Assembly: GCF_001544495.1 (NCBI RefSeq)
Contig: NZ_FCNZ02000036.1
Span: 1 to 37,844 of the forward strand
Origin: Caballeronia telluris
GTDB lineage: Bacteria > Pseudomonadota > Gammaproteobacteria > Burkholderiales > Burkholderiaceae
Direction of reading: 5' to 3'
DNA: 37,844 nucleotides
The notes under the pieces are model-generated. The model had not been told where the DNA came from, did no database searches, and worked only from the letters and a program-made list of their open reading frames with translations. Made by a program: the position numbers and the translations under genes. This document shows positions 16,250-24,320 of this stretch, in pieces. Positions within the stretch are counted from its first letter, which is position 1. Each line of letters starts with the position of its first letter.

Positions 16250-16282
16250 GCGTTTGTATACGTTTTCGCGTTTGTATACGTT
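16250..16282 (-). promoter_or_regulatory. Tandem 15-bp repeat, candidate operator
   Basis: GCGTTTGTATACGTT occurs at 16250-16264 and again, identical, at 16268-16282, a period of 18 bp. Each copy holds the palindrome GTATAC. It lies upstream of the LysR start at 16165. Two exact copies in an AT-richer patch suggest paired protein sites. The regulator is not identified; nearest is the LysR, but TTGTATAC cores are also typical of GntR-type sites. Confidence 0.55.
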
Positions 16283-16383
16283 ACGTGAACACGGTGCAAG
16301 ATTTGAACAAGGCCGATAAGCGACGCAGCGGCACGTCTTCCGTCGCGCGCAGGCCGCGCAATTTTCCCCACTCTCCCGCCCGC

Positions 16384-16410
16384 AAAAAAAGACCCGCACG
16401 AAAGCGGGTC
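16384..16410 (-). terminator. Intrinsic terminator of the DUF4148-like gene
   Basis: On the minus strand GACCCGC-TTTCGT-GCGGGTC is followed by seven T residues (A-run at 16384-16390 on the plus strand). It lies 37 bp after the stop of the small secreted protein gene. Confidence 0.9.
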
Positions 16411-16446
16411 CATCGCATGCCGATACGTCGACGCGTCCTCGATGCA

Positions 16447-16749
16447 TCAAGGTGCGGAAGCCGCCTTTCCCTTCGCCGCCTTCTCGGCATCGACCTTGCG
16501 CTGCGCTTCCTGAATGTTCTGCGGATAATTCTGCTGGTCGCCGCCGGGGTGATAGCCGTTCTTCTCCAGATCCTTCAACTCGGCATTCTTCTTGGCGCGC
16601 GCGGCCTTGCTCTGCGCCTTCTTGACTTCCTTTGGCGTGGACGCGACCGCGTCCGGCGCCGCGGTTTGCGCCATCGAGACCGGCGCCCATGCGAGCCCGA
16701 TGCCGATCGATGCCACGATAGCTGCTGAAACAGCGCGAATGTGGAACAT
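16447..16749 (-). CDS. Small secreted protein, DUF4148-like
   Basis: This is a 100-residue protein. Residues 1-27 form a signal peptide (hydrophobic stretch AAIVASIGIGLAWAPVSMAQ with cleavage expected after AQ or MAQ). The mature part is short, charged and Ala/Lys-rich (KKAQSKAARAKKNAELKDLEKNGYHPGGD and onward), with the NGYxPxxDxxxYPxxxQxAxxK pattern of DUF4148 proteins common in Burkholderiaceae. The ATG follows GGAG by eight bases. It has its own terminator. Function of the family is unknown. It is monocistronic. Confidence 0.85.
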   Translation of the reverse strand: MFHIRAVSAAIVASIGIGLAWAPVSMAQTAAPDAVASTPKEVKKAQSKAARAKKNAELKDLEKNGYHPGGDQQNYPQNIQEAQRKVDAEKAAKGKAASAP

Positions 16750-16859
16750 GACGAATTCTCCAGGGAGGACCGCGTTATTGTCGATTCGCCGATCCCGCGT
16801 CACACGGCGGCCGGTATGTGAAGATAACCCGCTTTGGGCTTCGACGCTCTCCGGCGTAT

Positions 16860-17345
16860 TCAGCGCTTCGTGCGCAAGTCGAGCGCGAGGAACACGAATG
16901 TCGCCAGCTTGCCGAGACATTCGACGGCCGAGAGCGTCGCGAGCCAGCGCGAATGCGCATACTCGACGGGAATCTCCGGCGCCATCGCCAGCACGCTCAT
17001 CAGGCACACGAAGAGCAACACGTACTTCGCGAAGAGCCGGCGCTTGAGCGCCAGTCCGACGATCAAGAAGAGCAACGTCTTCGATGCGAGCACGGCCGCG
17101 ATTTCCTCCGCGCTGCTCATCGGGCCGCCGCTTGTGTAGGCGGTGCCGTCCGCGTCCGCGCTGCCGGAGAGGTCGATTTCCCACGGCACTTCCACGAGCG
17201 ACCAGGCGACCACGAAACACGCCGACGCGCTCACGCACCGCCCGATGCGCCGTGCATCGCCGGCGACGTCGGGCCGATCGCGCCTGCGCCAGAACGGCGC
17301 GAGGCCGCTGACGGGCGGATCGTCGTCGGGGGTGAGATGAGTCAT
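16860..17345 (-). CDS. Small integral membrane protein, unknown function
   Basis: This 161-residue protein has a hydrophilic N-terminus followed by four likely membrane segments: about 35-52 (CVSASACFVVAWSLVEV), 80-97 (AAVLASKTLLFLIVGLAL), 105-122 (YVLLFVCLMSVLAMAP) and 136-157. The second loop contains a polar Gly/Ser/Asp stretch. I recognise no family motif. The ATG at 17345 has no strong ribosome site, so the start could be further in. It stands alone between the DUF4148-like gene and the esterase gene, all on the minus strand. Confidence 0.6.
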   Translation of the reverse strand: MTHLTPDDDPPVSGLAPFWRRRDRPDVAGDARRIGRCVSASACFVVAWSLVEVPWEIDLSGSADADGTAYTSGGPMSSAEEIAAVLASKTLLFLIVGLALKRRLFAKYVLLFVCLMSVLAMAPEIPVEYAHSRWLATLSAVECLGKLATFVFLALDLRTKR

Positions 17346-17617
17346 CGGAGTGCGCTCGTCACGTCACGGGTCACGAAGGCGCTTCGCTCGTCGCGATACT
17401 CGATGCTCGATGATGCGGTGCTGCCCATATGCGATCCCCAGGGTTGTTCAGTTCAGCCTAGGCGATCAAAAAAGCGAACTCCATCGGGCAATCCGCGATG
17501 CGATCGAGGCCAGCCTCTATTGAGCCTCGATTGCCCGGCGCCACGGCCAGGCAATCAACGACATTGGGGAAACCACGCGTCGCAACGGCGCAATGGACAG
17601 ACGCTGGACGATGCCGA

Positions 17618-18700
17618 CTACGCTTTAGTACTGCGCGGATGTGCAAGAAAGAAGCGCATCATTTCGGCGCTCGCATCGGGACCGGTGGGATCGGTATAGG
17701 TGCCGCGCGAGCTGCCGCCCGCCCATGCGTGCGTCGCGCCGTGAATCGTCCATGACTCGGCCTCGACGCCGCGCGCGGACTTGAGATGCCTCACGGTGCA
17801 CGCGTGACCGCCGCCCGCCGCATGCGACTCGCGACGTTGCACCGATGCTTCCACGTCGAAGCCGCGCACGATTTCCGTTGCATTGGCGAGATGCACGGTC
17901 TTGTCGGCGTCGCCGTGAAAGACGATCAGCGGCCGTTCGGGCGTCTGCGCCGGCGCGCGATGCAGCTTCGCTGCCTTGCGCTTGCCACCGCGCATCGCCG
18001 CGAGCGCCGAAGGCAGGTCGTGCGCCGCGCCGTGCGCAAGGCCCGAGTGAATGCCCGCTGCTGCGTACAGGTCGGGATACGCGCGAATCATGATCGCCGC
18101 CATTGCGCCGCCCGCCGACAACCCGGCGACATACACGCGCTCGGGATCGACGCGGTGACTCGTCATCACGTCGCGCGTGATGTCGGCGATCAGCGACGGC
18201 TCGCCTTTGTCGCGCGCCTGATCGCCCGGCTTGAACCAGTTCCAGCATTTCGACGCGTTCGCGTGCTGCGGCTGCACCGGATACGCGACGATGCAGGTGT
18301 GCCGCTCGGCGAGCGCGTTCATCTGCGTGCCGGAGGCGAAGTCGTCGGCGTCCTGCGTGCAGCCGTGCAGCATCACGACGAGCGGCAGCGGCTCGTCGCG
18401 ATACCCCGACGGCACATACAGCCGATAGTTGCGCAGGCCAGCGGCGTTCGCGCAGGAATGCGTCGTGAAGTGACCGCGATCCTCGACATCGACGTCCGGG
18501 CGTTTGAACGTCCGGGCCTTGGGCGCGAGCGCAGATGCCGGCGCGGTTGCGGGTGTTTCATATTCATGCGCGCGGGCGTCGGCCGTTTCTTCGCCGCGCA
18601 ACGCGCGCTGGATCGCTTCGGTTGCCTCGGCGGGGTTGCCATTGCGCAGCAACGCCATGACCTTGTGCATCGAGTTCATCAAACCTTCGTTGAGTTTCAT
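17618..18700 (-). CDS. PHB depolymerase-family esterase
   Basis: This 360-residue alpha/beta hydrolase is of the esterase PHB-depolymerase family. After a 75-residue N-terminal extension (NGNPAEATEAIQRALRG) the fold begins at NYRLYVPSGY. Oxyanion motif MLHGCTQDADDFA, nucleophile GLSAGGAMA, acid in FHGDADKTV and histidine in GATHAWAGG form a complete catalytic set. There is no Sec signal peptide, so it is probably intracellular, acting on polyester oligomers or other esters. The ATG at 18700 follows a weak GGAA site. The ribbon-helix-helix regulator gene lies 29 bp upstream on the same strand, so the two may be co-transcribed. Confidence 0.9.
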   Translation of the reverse strand: MKLNEGLMNSMHKVMALLRNGNPAEATEAIQRALRGEETADARAHEYETPATAPASALAPKARTFKRPDVDVEDRGHFTTHSCANAAGLRNYRLYVPSGYRDEPLPLVVMLHGCTQDADDFASGTQMNALAERHTCIVAYPVQPQHANASKCWNWFKPGDQARDKGEPSLIADITRDVMTSHRVDPERVYVAGLSAGGAMAAIMIRAYPDLYAAAGIHSGLAHGAAHDLPSALAAMRGGKRKAAKLHRAPAQTPERPLIVFHGDADKTVHLANATEIVRGFDVEASVQRRESHAAGGGHACTVRHLKSARGVEAESWTIHGATHAWAGGSSRGTYTDPTGPDASAEMMRFFLAHPRSTKA

Positions 18701-18729
18701 CTTTGTTCCAGTTGTCGTGTGAGGGGCCG

Positions 18730-19152
18730 CTAGCCGATCCGGTCGGCAAGCGCGGCCTTGACCGCGGGCGAAGCGTGAAACGCTCCGAGCACGACGATCG
18801 ATTCGATCGTGGCAAGTGCCAGTTCCGCGGATACGTCGGTGGCGATGCTGGCAAGACCCAGCACCTGAATCTGCAGCCGCTGGTTGGCGGCCAGCGCGGC
18901 TTCGAGATCGCGTTTCGAGAAATGCTGCATGCCGAGCACGAGTTCGCGGCGCGTCACGGTTTCGCTGACGACGTTCGCGTGGATCGCAAGCTGATTGCGG
19001 ATCGCCGTGCGGATCAGGTCCGTCCTGTTCGAATAAAAGCCTTCTTCGACGAGCAGGTCGATCTTCCCGAGGTCGACAGGACCGAGGTTGATCGTAATTT
19101 TTTCGCTCTCGCCGCCTTTCGGACGCGGTGCTTCAAGTGCCGGTTTCGTCAT
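18730..19152 (-). CDS. Ribbon-helix-helix (CopG-like) transcriptional regulator
   Basis: This is a 140-residue protein. Residues about 18-60 (KITINLGPVDLGKIDLLVEEGFYSNRTDLIRTAIRNQL) form a beta-strand followed by two helices, as in MetJ/Arc/CopG DNA-binding dimers. The C-terminal 80 residues are helical and of unknown role. I start at the ATG 19152; a TTG four codons upstream is possible. The gene precedes the PHB-depolymerase-type esterase by 29 bp. Its promoter carries an inverted repeat overlapping the -10 box (19156-19184), which suggests autorepression. Proteins of this look next to polyhydroxyalkanoate genes may sense storage metabolism, but that is inference. Confidence 0.82.
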   Translation of the reverse strand: MTKPALEAPRPKGGESEKITINLGPVDLGKIDLLVEEGFYSNRTDLIRTAIRNQLAIHANVVSETVTRRELVLGMQHFSKRDLEAALAANQRLQIQVLGLASIATDVSAELALATIESIVVLGAFHASPAVKAALADRIG

Positions 19153-19155
19153 CTC

Positions 19156-19211
19156 ACCATCCAAATAACATCCAATGGGATGGTTATAGGCTGGTTTTTA
19201 TGACGAGTCAA
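19156..19211 (-). promoter_or_regulatory. Sigma-70 promoter and dyad operator of the RHH gene
   Basis: On the minus strand TTGACT (19206-19211) and TATAAC (19183-19188) are separated by exactly 17 bp, a near-consensus promoter. An inverted repeat ACCATCC / GGATGGT (19156-19162 and 19178-19184) overlaps the -10 and the expected start point near 19176, with CATCCAA repeated inside. The position fits repression by the protein the gene encodes. Confidence 0.75.
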
Positions 19212-19414
19212 CGCGGAAATTCAGGGACGCAACGCGGCGAGCAGCGGATCAGTCGGGAAGAATCGGAGTTGGCCGGACGGCCGGAGGCGGGGTCGAGGCA
19301 CGCCGCGCGGTGCCCGGCTGGCCGTAGAAGGCCGCCGAATGCACGCTGCGGGCGGTCCGCTGAAAAGCGGGATGAGGCGGGCGAAACCTTGCGATGAAAC
19401 CTTAGGCGAAACGC

Positions 19415-19612
19415 CTAGTTATAGCCGCGCACGACGCGGCTTGGCTCGCCATCCTCCGCGCGCTCGCCGGCAAAGCGTCCGCAGACTTCGGCGACATACT
19501 CCGGCTCTGCGCAGACTTGGCTCGAATGATGGGAAACGGGTGCTTGTTCGTCGCCGACGGTATCGGCGGCGTCCAGCCACGTCGCGAAACTCGCATGCGT
19601 GTTGGTGTCCAT
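19415..19612 (-). CDS. Small hypothetical protein (65 residues)
   Basis: The ATG at 19612 is preceded by AGGAG at six bases, the best evidence that this is a real gene. The product is acidic, has two cysteines (in SSQVCAEPEYVAEVCGRF), no signal peptide and no membrane helix. I recognise no family. It lies alone between the ribbon-helix-helix regulator promoter and the terminator of the FAD oxidoreductase gene; the 200 bp on either side hold nothing else I can identify. Confidence 0.6.
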   Translation of the reverse strand: MDTNTHASFATWLDAADTVGDEQAPVSHHSSQVCAEPEYVAEVCGRFAGERAEDGEPSRVVRGYN

Positions 19613-19799
19613 GAGTCGCTCCTTGTGGAAGTCGATGGAAGGTTGGCCTTCACTGAAAGAGTGCGCGCTTGAACCGCGAAGCGCCCTAGTGGATTTTCTC
19701 GATGGACGGCGGCCGAACGCGCTGGCGCCCCTGCCTGCCGCCTTCGAAAAGCGCCGGATGTTGCCAGAACAACACAGCGCCGCACACTTTAGTGAAGCC

Positions 19800-19825
19800 A
19801 AAAAAGTGCCCGGGCTGACCCGGGC
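19800..19825 (-). terminator. Intrinsic terminator of the FAD oxidoreductase operon
   Basis: On the minus strand GCCCGGG-TCAG-CCCGGGC is followed by ACTTTTTT (A-run at 19800-19805 on the plus strand). It lies 38 bp beyond the oxidoreductase stop. Confidence 0.88.
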
Positions 19826-19863
19826 AAATACCAACCAAAAAGGATGCCTTACGTTGCAGCGCA

Positions 19864-21036
19864 TCAGACCACGTTCTTTTCGACGATCGGTCGGTTCGCG
19901 AGCACGCGCTCCCAGCCGAGCGTCGAGAGGTCGAGCGTCGTATAGCGGCCGTGCAGGATCAATTCGCTGACGCCGCGTCCGGTAGCGGGTCCCTGTTGCA
20001 GTCCGTGGCCGCTGAAACCGTTCGCGAAGATGCAGTTGTCGATGTCCGGATGACGCCCGATGATCGCGTTCTGATCGAGCACGTTGTACTCGTAATAGCC
20101 GGACCAGCAGTTCTCGACGCGCAGCGCCTCGAACGCCGGCACGCGATGCGCGAGCGCCGGCCAGATGACGTCGTCGAAAAGCGCATGGTCGACTTCGTCG
20201 AGCGGCAGGTCGTCGGGATCGTTATCCGCCGATGGCGACGTGCCGCAGATATACGTCCGCCCTTCCGGGCGAAAGTACACGCCACCCGGATCGATCAGGA
20301 GCGGACACGGCCCGAGCCTCGCCGGCGACGACACATTGAAGATGCTGCGCCGCCGCGCCCGTACGGGCAACTCGATGCCGATCATCCTCGCGATGCGGCT
20401 CGACCACGCGCCCGCCGCATTCACGACGGCGTCGCACGCATGACGCTCGCCGTTCGACGTGAGCACATGCGTGACCGTGCGACCGTCGCGCGCCATGCCC
20501 GTCACCTCGGACGCCACGTAGCGCGCGCCGAGCGCCTGCGCCTTCTTGCGCAGCGCCTGCACGAGACCGTAGCCGTCGAACCAGCCCTCGCCGCTTTCGC
20601 CGAAGGCGCCCGCCGCGAGATCGTCGGTGTTCAGCCACGGAAAGCGCGCCTGCAACTGCGGCTGGTCGAGCAGGCTGATGTCCGCGCCGAGGCTTCGCTG
20701 GAGCGCGTGGTTCGCGCGCAAGGTGGCTTCACCCGCAGACGTCGCGAGAAAGAGATAGCCGCCTTCGTGCAGATCGATCGACGGCTTCGCGCCGTTCACC
20801 TCCAGCCGCTGGCCGATCGAGCGCAGGAACTCGATGCCGTAGAGCGACATCTGCACCGAGAGCGGTGTCGAGAACTGCTGCCGGATCGACGCAGCCGAAA
20901 GCGCCGACGACGAACGCGCGTAAGTCGGATCGCGTTCGATCACCGTGACCGGGACGTCCGGGGCGCTGGCCCGCAAAAAGTACGCCACCGAACTGCCGAT
21001 CACCCCGCCGCCGACAATCACCACTGTCGAAACCAT
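19864..21036 (-). CDS. FAD-dependent amine/amino-acid oxidoreductase (DAO family)
   Basis: This 390-residue flavoprotein is of the DadA / glycine-sarcosine oxidase fold. The N-terminal dinucleotide motif VVIVGGGVIGSSVAYFL is followed by IERD binding the ribose, and GxSG-type contacts (FANGFSGHGLQQGPATG) close the FAD site near the C-terminus. The ATG at 21036 begins directly at the Rossmann strand. It lies 17 bp after the aldehyde dehydrogenase stop, so the two form an operon. In Pseudomonas putida an FAD oxidase (AmaA, L-pipecolate oxidase) is paired with an ALDH7-type dehydrogenase (AmaB). The same pairing here suggests oxidation of pipecolate or another cyclic or secondary amine, but the substrate is inferred from context. 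Confidence 0.9.
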   Translation of the reverse strand: MVSTVVIVGGGVIGSSVAYFLRASAPDVPVTVIERDPTYARSSSALSAASIRQQFSTPLSVQMSLYGIEFLRSIGQRLEVNGAKPSIDLHEGGYLFLATSAGEATLRANHALQRSLGADISLLDQPQLQARFPWLNTDDLAAGAFGESGEGWFDGYGLVQALRKKAQALGARYVASEVTGMARDGRTVTHVLTSNGERHACDAVVNAAGAWSSRIARMIGIELPVRARRRSIFNVSSPARLGPCPLLIDPGGVYFRPEGRTYICGTSPSADNDPDDLPLDEVDHALFDDVIWPALAHRVPAFEALRVENCWSGYYEYNVLDQNAIIGRHPDIDNCIFANGFSGHGLQQGPATGRGVSELILHGRYTTLDLSTLGWERVLANRPIVEKNVV

Positions 21037-21053
21037 GGCCCGGTCCGGTTGGT

Positions 21054-22553
21054 TCAGCCGATCGAAAAATCGATGCCCTGTGCAAGCGGCAGCGCCGACG
21101 AGTAATTGACCGTGTTGGTCGCGCGGCGCATGTAGCCCTTCCACGCGTCCGAACCGGACTCGCGGCCGCCGCCGGTTTCCTTCTCGCCGCCGAACGCGCC
21201 GCCGATCTCCGCGCCGCTCGGGCCGATGTTCACGTTCGCGATGCCGCAGTCGCTGCCCGCCGCCGACAGGAAGCGCTCGGCTTCGCGCAGGTCGGTCGTG
21301 AACGCGCACGACGACAATCCGTGCGACGCCGCGTTGTTCGCCGCGATGGCTTCGTCGAAGCCACTGTAGCGCAGCACGTAGAGAATCGGCGCGAAGGTTT
21401 CGGTCAGCACGACCTGCGTTTGCGCGGGCATCTCGACGAGCGCCGGCCGCACGTAGTAGCCCGCTTCGCAACCCTTCACCTCGATGCGCTCGCCGCCGAA
21501 TACCGTGCCGCCCTCCGCTTTCGCCTGTTCGAGCGCCTGCTGCATGCGCGCGAACGACGGCGCGTCGATGAGCGGCCCCATCAGCACGCCCTTCTCCAGC
21601 GGGTTTCCGATCGGAACCTTCACGTACAGCTCCTTGAGGCGCGCGACTGTGTCGTCGTAAATGCTTTCGTGCACGAACAGGCGCCTTAGCGACGTGCAGC
21701 GCTGCCCCGCCGTGCCGACCGCCGAAAAGAGGATGCCGCGCAGCGCGAGTTCGCGGTCCGCGCTCTTCGAGACGATGCCCGCATTGTTGCCGCCGAGTTC
21801 GAGGATCGAGCGTCCGAAACGGCGCGCGACTTCCACGCCGACCGCGCGGCCCATCGCCGTGCTGCCCGTCGCGCTGACGATGTCCGAACGCGGATCGGCG
21901 ACGAGTTGCGCGCCCACTTCGCGTCCGCCAATGACGAGCGCCGTCAGTCCTTCGGGCGCCGAGCCGAATTCGGTGATGGCGTCCTGCATGATGCGATCGA
22001 CCGCGAGCGCGGTGAGCGGCGTCTTCTCCGACGGCTTCCACACCACCGCATTGCCGCAGACGAGCGCGAGCGCGGCATTCCAAGACCACACCGCCACCGG
22101 AAAATTGAACGCGGAGATCACGGTGCAGACGCCGAGCGGATGCCACGTTTCCGCCATCCGGTGACCGGGACGCTCGGAGGCGATCGTAAGGCCGTAAAGC
22201 TGGCGCGACAGGCCGACCGCGAAGTCGCAGATGTCGATCATTTCCTGCACTTCGCCGAGCCCTTCCTGCAGGATCTTGCCCGCTTCGAGCGAGACCAGCC
22301 GGCCGAGCGCTTCCTTCTTCTCGCGCAGACGGTTGCCGAGCAGCCGCACGAGTTCGCCGCGGCGCGGCGCCGGCACGTCGCGCCATTGCGCGTATGCGGC
22401 GCGCGCACGGCCGAGCGTGGCATCGACGTCCGCCTGGGTGTGCGTCTTCACGCGTCCGATGAGCGCGCCGGTGATCGGCGAGGTGACGTCCATGTCGCCG
22501 CCGTCGGCGAGCTTCGCAATGCCGAGTTCGGCGAGAATCGAATTAGCGTCCAC
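21054..22553 (-). CDS. amaB: ALDH7-type aldehyde dehydrogenase (AmaB-like)
   Basis: This 499-residue NAD-dependent aldehyde dehydrogenase is of the ALDH7 / L-piperidine-6-carboxylate (aminoadipate semialdehyde) type. Family marks are ISAFNFPVAVWSWNAALAL, WKPSEKTPLTA, the general base in ILELGGNNAGIVS, the nucleophile in GTAGQRCTSLRRL and NIGPSGAEIGGAFGGEKETGGGRESGSDAWK near the C-terminus. The start is GTG at 22553, five bases after AAGGAG; upstream in-frame starts lack a ribosome site. It is the first gene of a two-gene operon with the FAD oxidoreductase and is divergent from an XRE-cupin regulator. It likely converts the semialdehyde product of that oxidase to alpha-aminoadipate. The symbol is by similarity of type and context. 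Confidence 0.88.
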   Translation of the reverse strand: MDANSILAELGIAKLADGGDMDVTSPITGALIGRVKTHTQADVDATLGRARAAYAQWRDVPAPRRGELVRLLGNRLREKKEALGRLVSLEAGKILQEGLGEVQEMIDICDFAVGLSRQLYGLTIASERPGHRMAETWHPLGVCTVISAFNFPVAVWSWNAALALVCGNAVVWKPSEKTPLTALAVDRIMQDAITEFGSAPEGLTALVIGGREVGAQLVADPRSDIVSATGSTAMGRAVGVEVARRFGRSILELGGNNAGIVSKSADRELALRGILFSAVGTAGQRCTSLRRLFVHESIYDDTVARLKELYVKVPIGNPLEKGVLMGPLIDAPSFARMQQALEQAKAEGGTVFGGERIEVKGCEAGYYVRPALVEMPAQTQVVLTETFAPILYVLRYSGFDEAIAANNAASHGLSSCAFTTDLREAERFLSAAGSDCGIANVNIGPSGAEIGGAFGGEKETGGGRESGSDAWKGYMRRATNTVNYSSALPLAQGIDFSIG

Positions 22554-22559
22554 AATGAC

Positions 22560-22758
22560 TCCTTGTATTTCCGATACGAAACTAAAGCACGTCGGCCCAC
22601 TATACACGACCCCGCCCGGCGACCGCAACGCAACGGGCGCACTAGGTGAAAACCATGAAACGGTAGCCCGCTTCCCTATCGTTATAGCCCGATCGTGCAG
22701 GCCAGGCGCCCGACTATTTCCTGTACCGCGTCCGATGTTACTATCGGAAACTCAAGGA
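22560..22758. promoter_or_regulatory. Divergent control region with a shared 17-bp motif
   Basis: The motif TATCGGAAA-NN-CAAGGA occurs twice in opposite orientations: on the minus strand at 22576-22560, just before the dehydrogenase start, and on the plus strand at 22742-22758, just before the XRE-cupin gene. Fifteen of 17 positions are fixed and identical. In the first copy CAAGGA is also the ribosome site. The first copy lies in an imperfect dyad (TTTCnnATnnGAAA, 22568-22581). Both look like binding sites for the divergent regulator. Confidence 0.55.
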
Positions 22759-22775
22759 AAGAAAACATTCGACCC

Positions 22776-23390
22776 ATGGCAACCAGAAACACCGACGCGA
22801 GCACCGAACAGTCGACTTCCGATCTCGGACGCAGGGTCAAGGCCGCCCGCCTCGCGAGCGACCTCACGCTCGACACCGCGAGCAGGCTGTGCGGGGTATC
22901 GCGTTCGGCGTTGTCGAAGATAGAGAACGGGCTGATGTCGCCCACCTTCGACGTGCTGCAGAAAATCGTGCGCGGTCTGGAGATCGATCTCGGCGCGCTG
23001 TTCGGCTCGGCGTCGGCGCCCAATGCGAGCGGGCGGCGCTCGCTCACGCGCCGGGATCAGGGGCAGCGTCACGCGTATCGCGGCTATCAGATGGAACTGC
23101 TCGCCACCGACCTCGCGCACAAGGCGATGCTGCCGTTTCGCATCCGCATCACGGCGCACACGCTCGACGCCTTCGACGACTGGGGCCGTCACGAAGGCGA
23201 GGAGTTTCTGTATGTGATCAGCGGCAGCGTGTGCCTCTATTCGGAGCTGTACACGCCGACGCATCTGAACGCCGGCGACAGCCTCTATTTCGACAGCCGC
23301 ACCGGGCATGCGGCCGTATCGACGAGCGAGGAAGACGCGGAAGTGTTGTGGATGGCGACCGGCGGCGTCGTGCCGCAGGCGGGTACTTAG
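22776..23390 (+). CDS. XRE-family regulator with cupin sensor domain
   Basis: This 204-residue protein has an N-terminal HTH_3 domain at about 18-72 (LGRRVKAARLASDLTLDTASRLCGVSRSALSKIENGLMSPTFDVLQKI) and a C-terminal cupin_2 domain at about 110-195 (WGRHEGEEFLYVISGSV, LNAGDSLYFDSRTGHA). Such regulators usually control amine or amino-acid catabolism (PuuR is a known example) and are often repressors released by the substrate. It is divergent from the amaB-like/FAD-oxidase operon, with a repeated motif on both sides of the gap. The ATG at 22776 lies 14 bases after AAGGAAAG, an unusually long spacing. Confidence 0.9.
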   Translation: MATRNTDASTEQSTSDLGRRVKAARLASDLTLDTASRLCGVSRSALSKIENGLMSPTFDVLQKIVRGLEIDLGALFGSASAPNASGRRSLTRRDQGQRHAYRGYQMELLATDLAHKAMLPFRIRITAHTLDAFDDWGRHEGEEFLYVISGSVCLYSELYTPTHLNAGDSLYFDSRTGHAAVSTSEEDAEVLWMATGGVVPQAGT

Positions 23391-23484
23391 CTCGCACGGA
23401 CGCGTTGCGCTCGAAGTACGGCGAAGTCAGCGTGGCCGCGCCCATGCCGGATTGAAATTTGTCCCATCTTAGAGAGGCAGCACG

Positions 23485-24315
23485 ATGGCCCAGGACCCTT
23501 CTTTTTCCGCATCGCTCGACGCGGGCTTAAGCGGCGCGACGCGCGTGTATTTCATCGTCGGCGATCCGATTGCGCAGGTGAAATCGCCCTCGGGCGTGAC
23601 GGCCGCATTGCGCGCGGCGGGACGCGACGCGATCGTCGTGCCGGCGCACGTCGCGCCGGACGATCTGCCCGGGTTATTCGCAGCGGTGGCGCGGATGCAG
23701 AATGTGGACGGCGTCATCATCACTGTGCCGCACAAGTTCAGCGCGACGCCTTATTGCGCGACGCTATCCGATGAAGCGAAGTTCCTCGGCGCGGTCAATA
23801 CGCTGCGCCGGCAGGCGGACGGCTCGTGGCACGGCGGCATGTTCGACGGCACGGGTTTCGTCGCGGCGCTGGAGGACGCGGGCTGCAAGCTGAACGGCAA
23901 GCGCGCGTTGCTCGTCGGCGCGGGCGGGGCCGGGTCGGCGATCGGGCATGCGCTCGTCCATGCGGGCGTTGCGTCGCTCGCGGTGCGCGACAACGACGCC
24001 GCGCGTACCGAAGCGCTCGTCGCGCGGCTCGCGGACCTGGGGCTCGGCAGCGCGAGCATCGCGGCGAGCGATGTGGCCGCGCAGGACTACGACGTCGTGG
24101 TGAACGCCTCGCCGATGGGCATGCGCGCCGAAGACCCGTTGCCGATCGACGTATCTCGCATGCCCGCGACGGCTTTCGTCGGCGACGTGGTCACCAAGCC
24201 GCCGCTCACGCCTTTCATCGAAGCGGCCCGCGCGCGCGGTTGCGGCACGGTGACCGGTACGCAAATGTTCGGCCGCGTGTGCGACCGCATCGTGGAGTTT
24301 CTCGTCGAGGCTTGA
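23485..24315 (+). CDS. Shikimate dehydrogenase-family oxidoreductase
   Basis: This 276-residue NAD(P)-dependent oxidoreductase is of the AroE family. The catalytic Lys is in TVPHKFSA and Asn in GAVNTLRR; the Asp is in FDGTGFV. The nucleotide loop is GAGGAGSAIGHAL and the C-terminal GTQMFGRVCDR matches the family helix. The substrate serine motif of AroE (SxS) reads VKSPSGV, as in paralogues of the YdiB/quinate or other catabolic type. Thus it is unlikely to be the main biosynthetic aroE. It starts 7 bases after AGAGAGG. It follows the XRE-cupin gene by 94 bp on the same strand and may be transcribed alone; I see no link to the pipecolate-type genes. Confidence 0.88.
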   Translation: MAQDPSFSASLDAGLSGATRVYFIVGDPIAQVKSPSGVTAALRAAGRDAIVVPAHVAPDDLPGLFAAVARMQNVDGVIITVPHKFSATPYCATLSDEAKFLGAVNTLRRQADGSWHGGMFDGTGFVAALEDAGCKLNGKRALLVGAGGAGSAIGHALVHAGVASLAVRDNDAARTEALVARLADLGLGSASIAASDVAAQDYDVVVNASPMGMRAEDPLPIDVSRMPATAFVGDVVTKPPLTPFIEAARARGCGTVTGTQMFGRVCDRIVEFLVEA

Positions 24316-24320
24316 GCGCG

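Noticed and set aside
17346..17617. A gene or decayed gene between the membrane protein and esterase genes
   Set aside because: No frame with a ribosome site or recognisable protein segment; I see only short imperfect GAGGC/GCCTC repeats.
23485..24315. The housekeeping aroE of the shikimate pathway
   Set aside because: The serine motif deviates and no aromatic-biosynthesis genes are near, so a catabolic or paralogous role is more likely.
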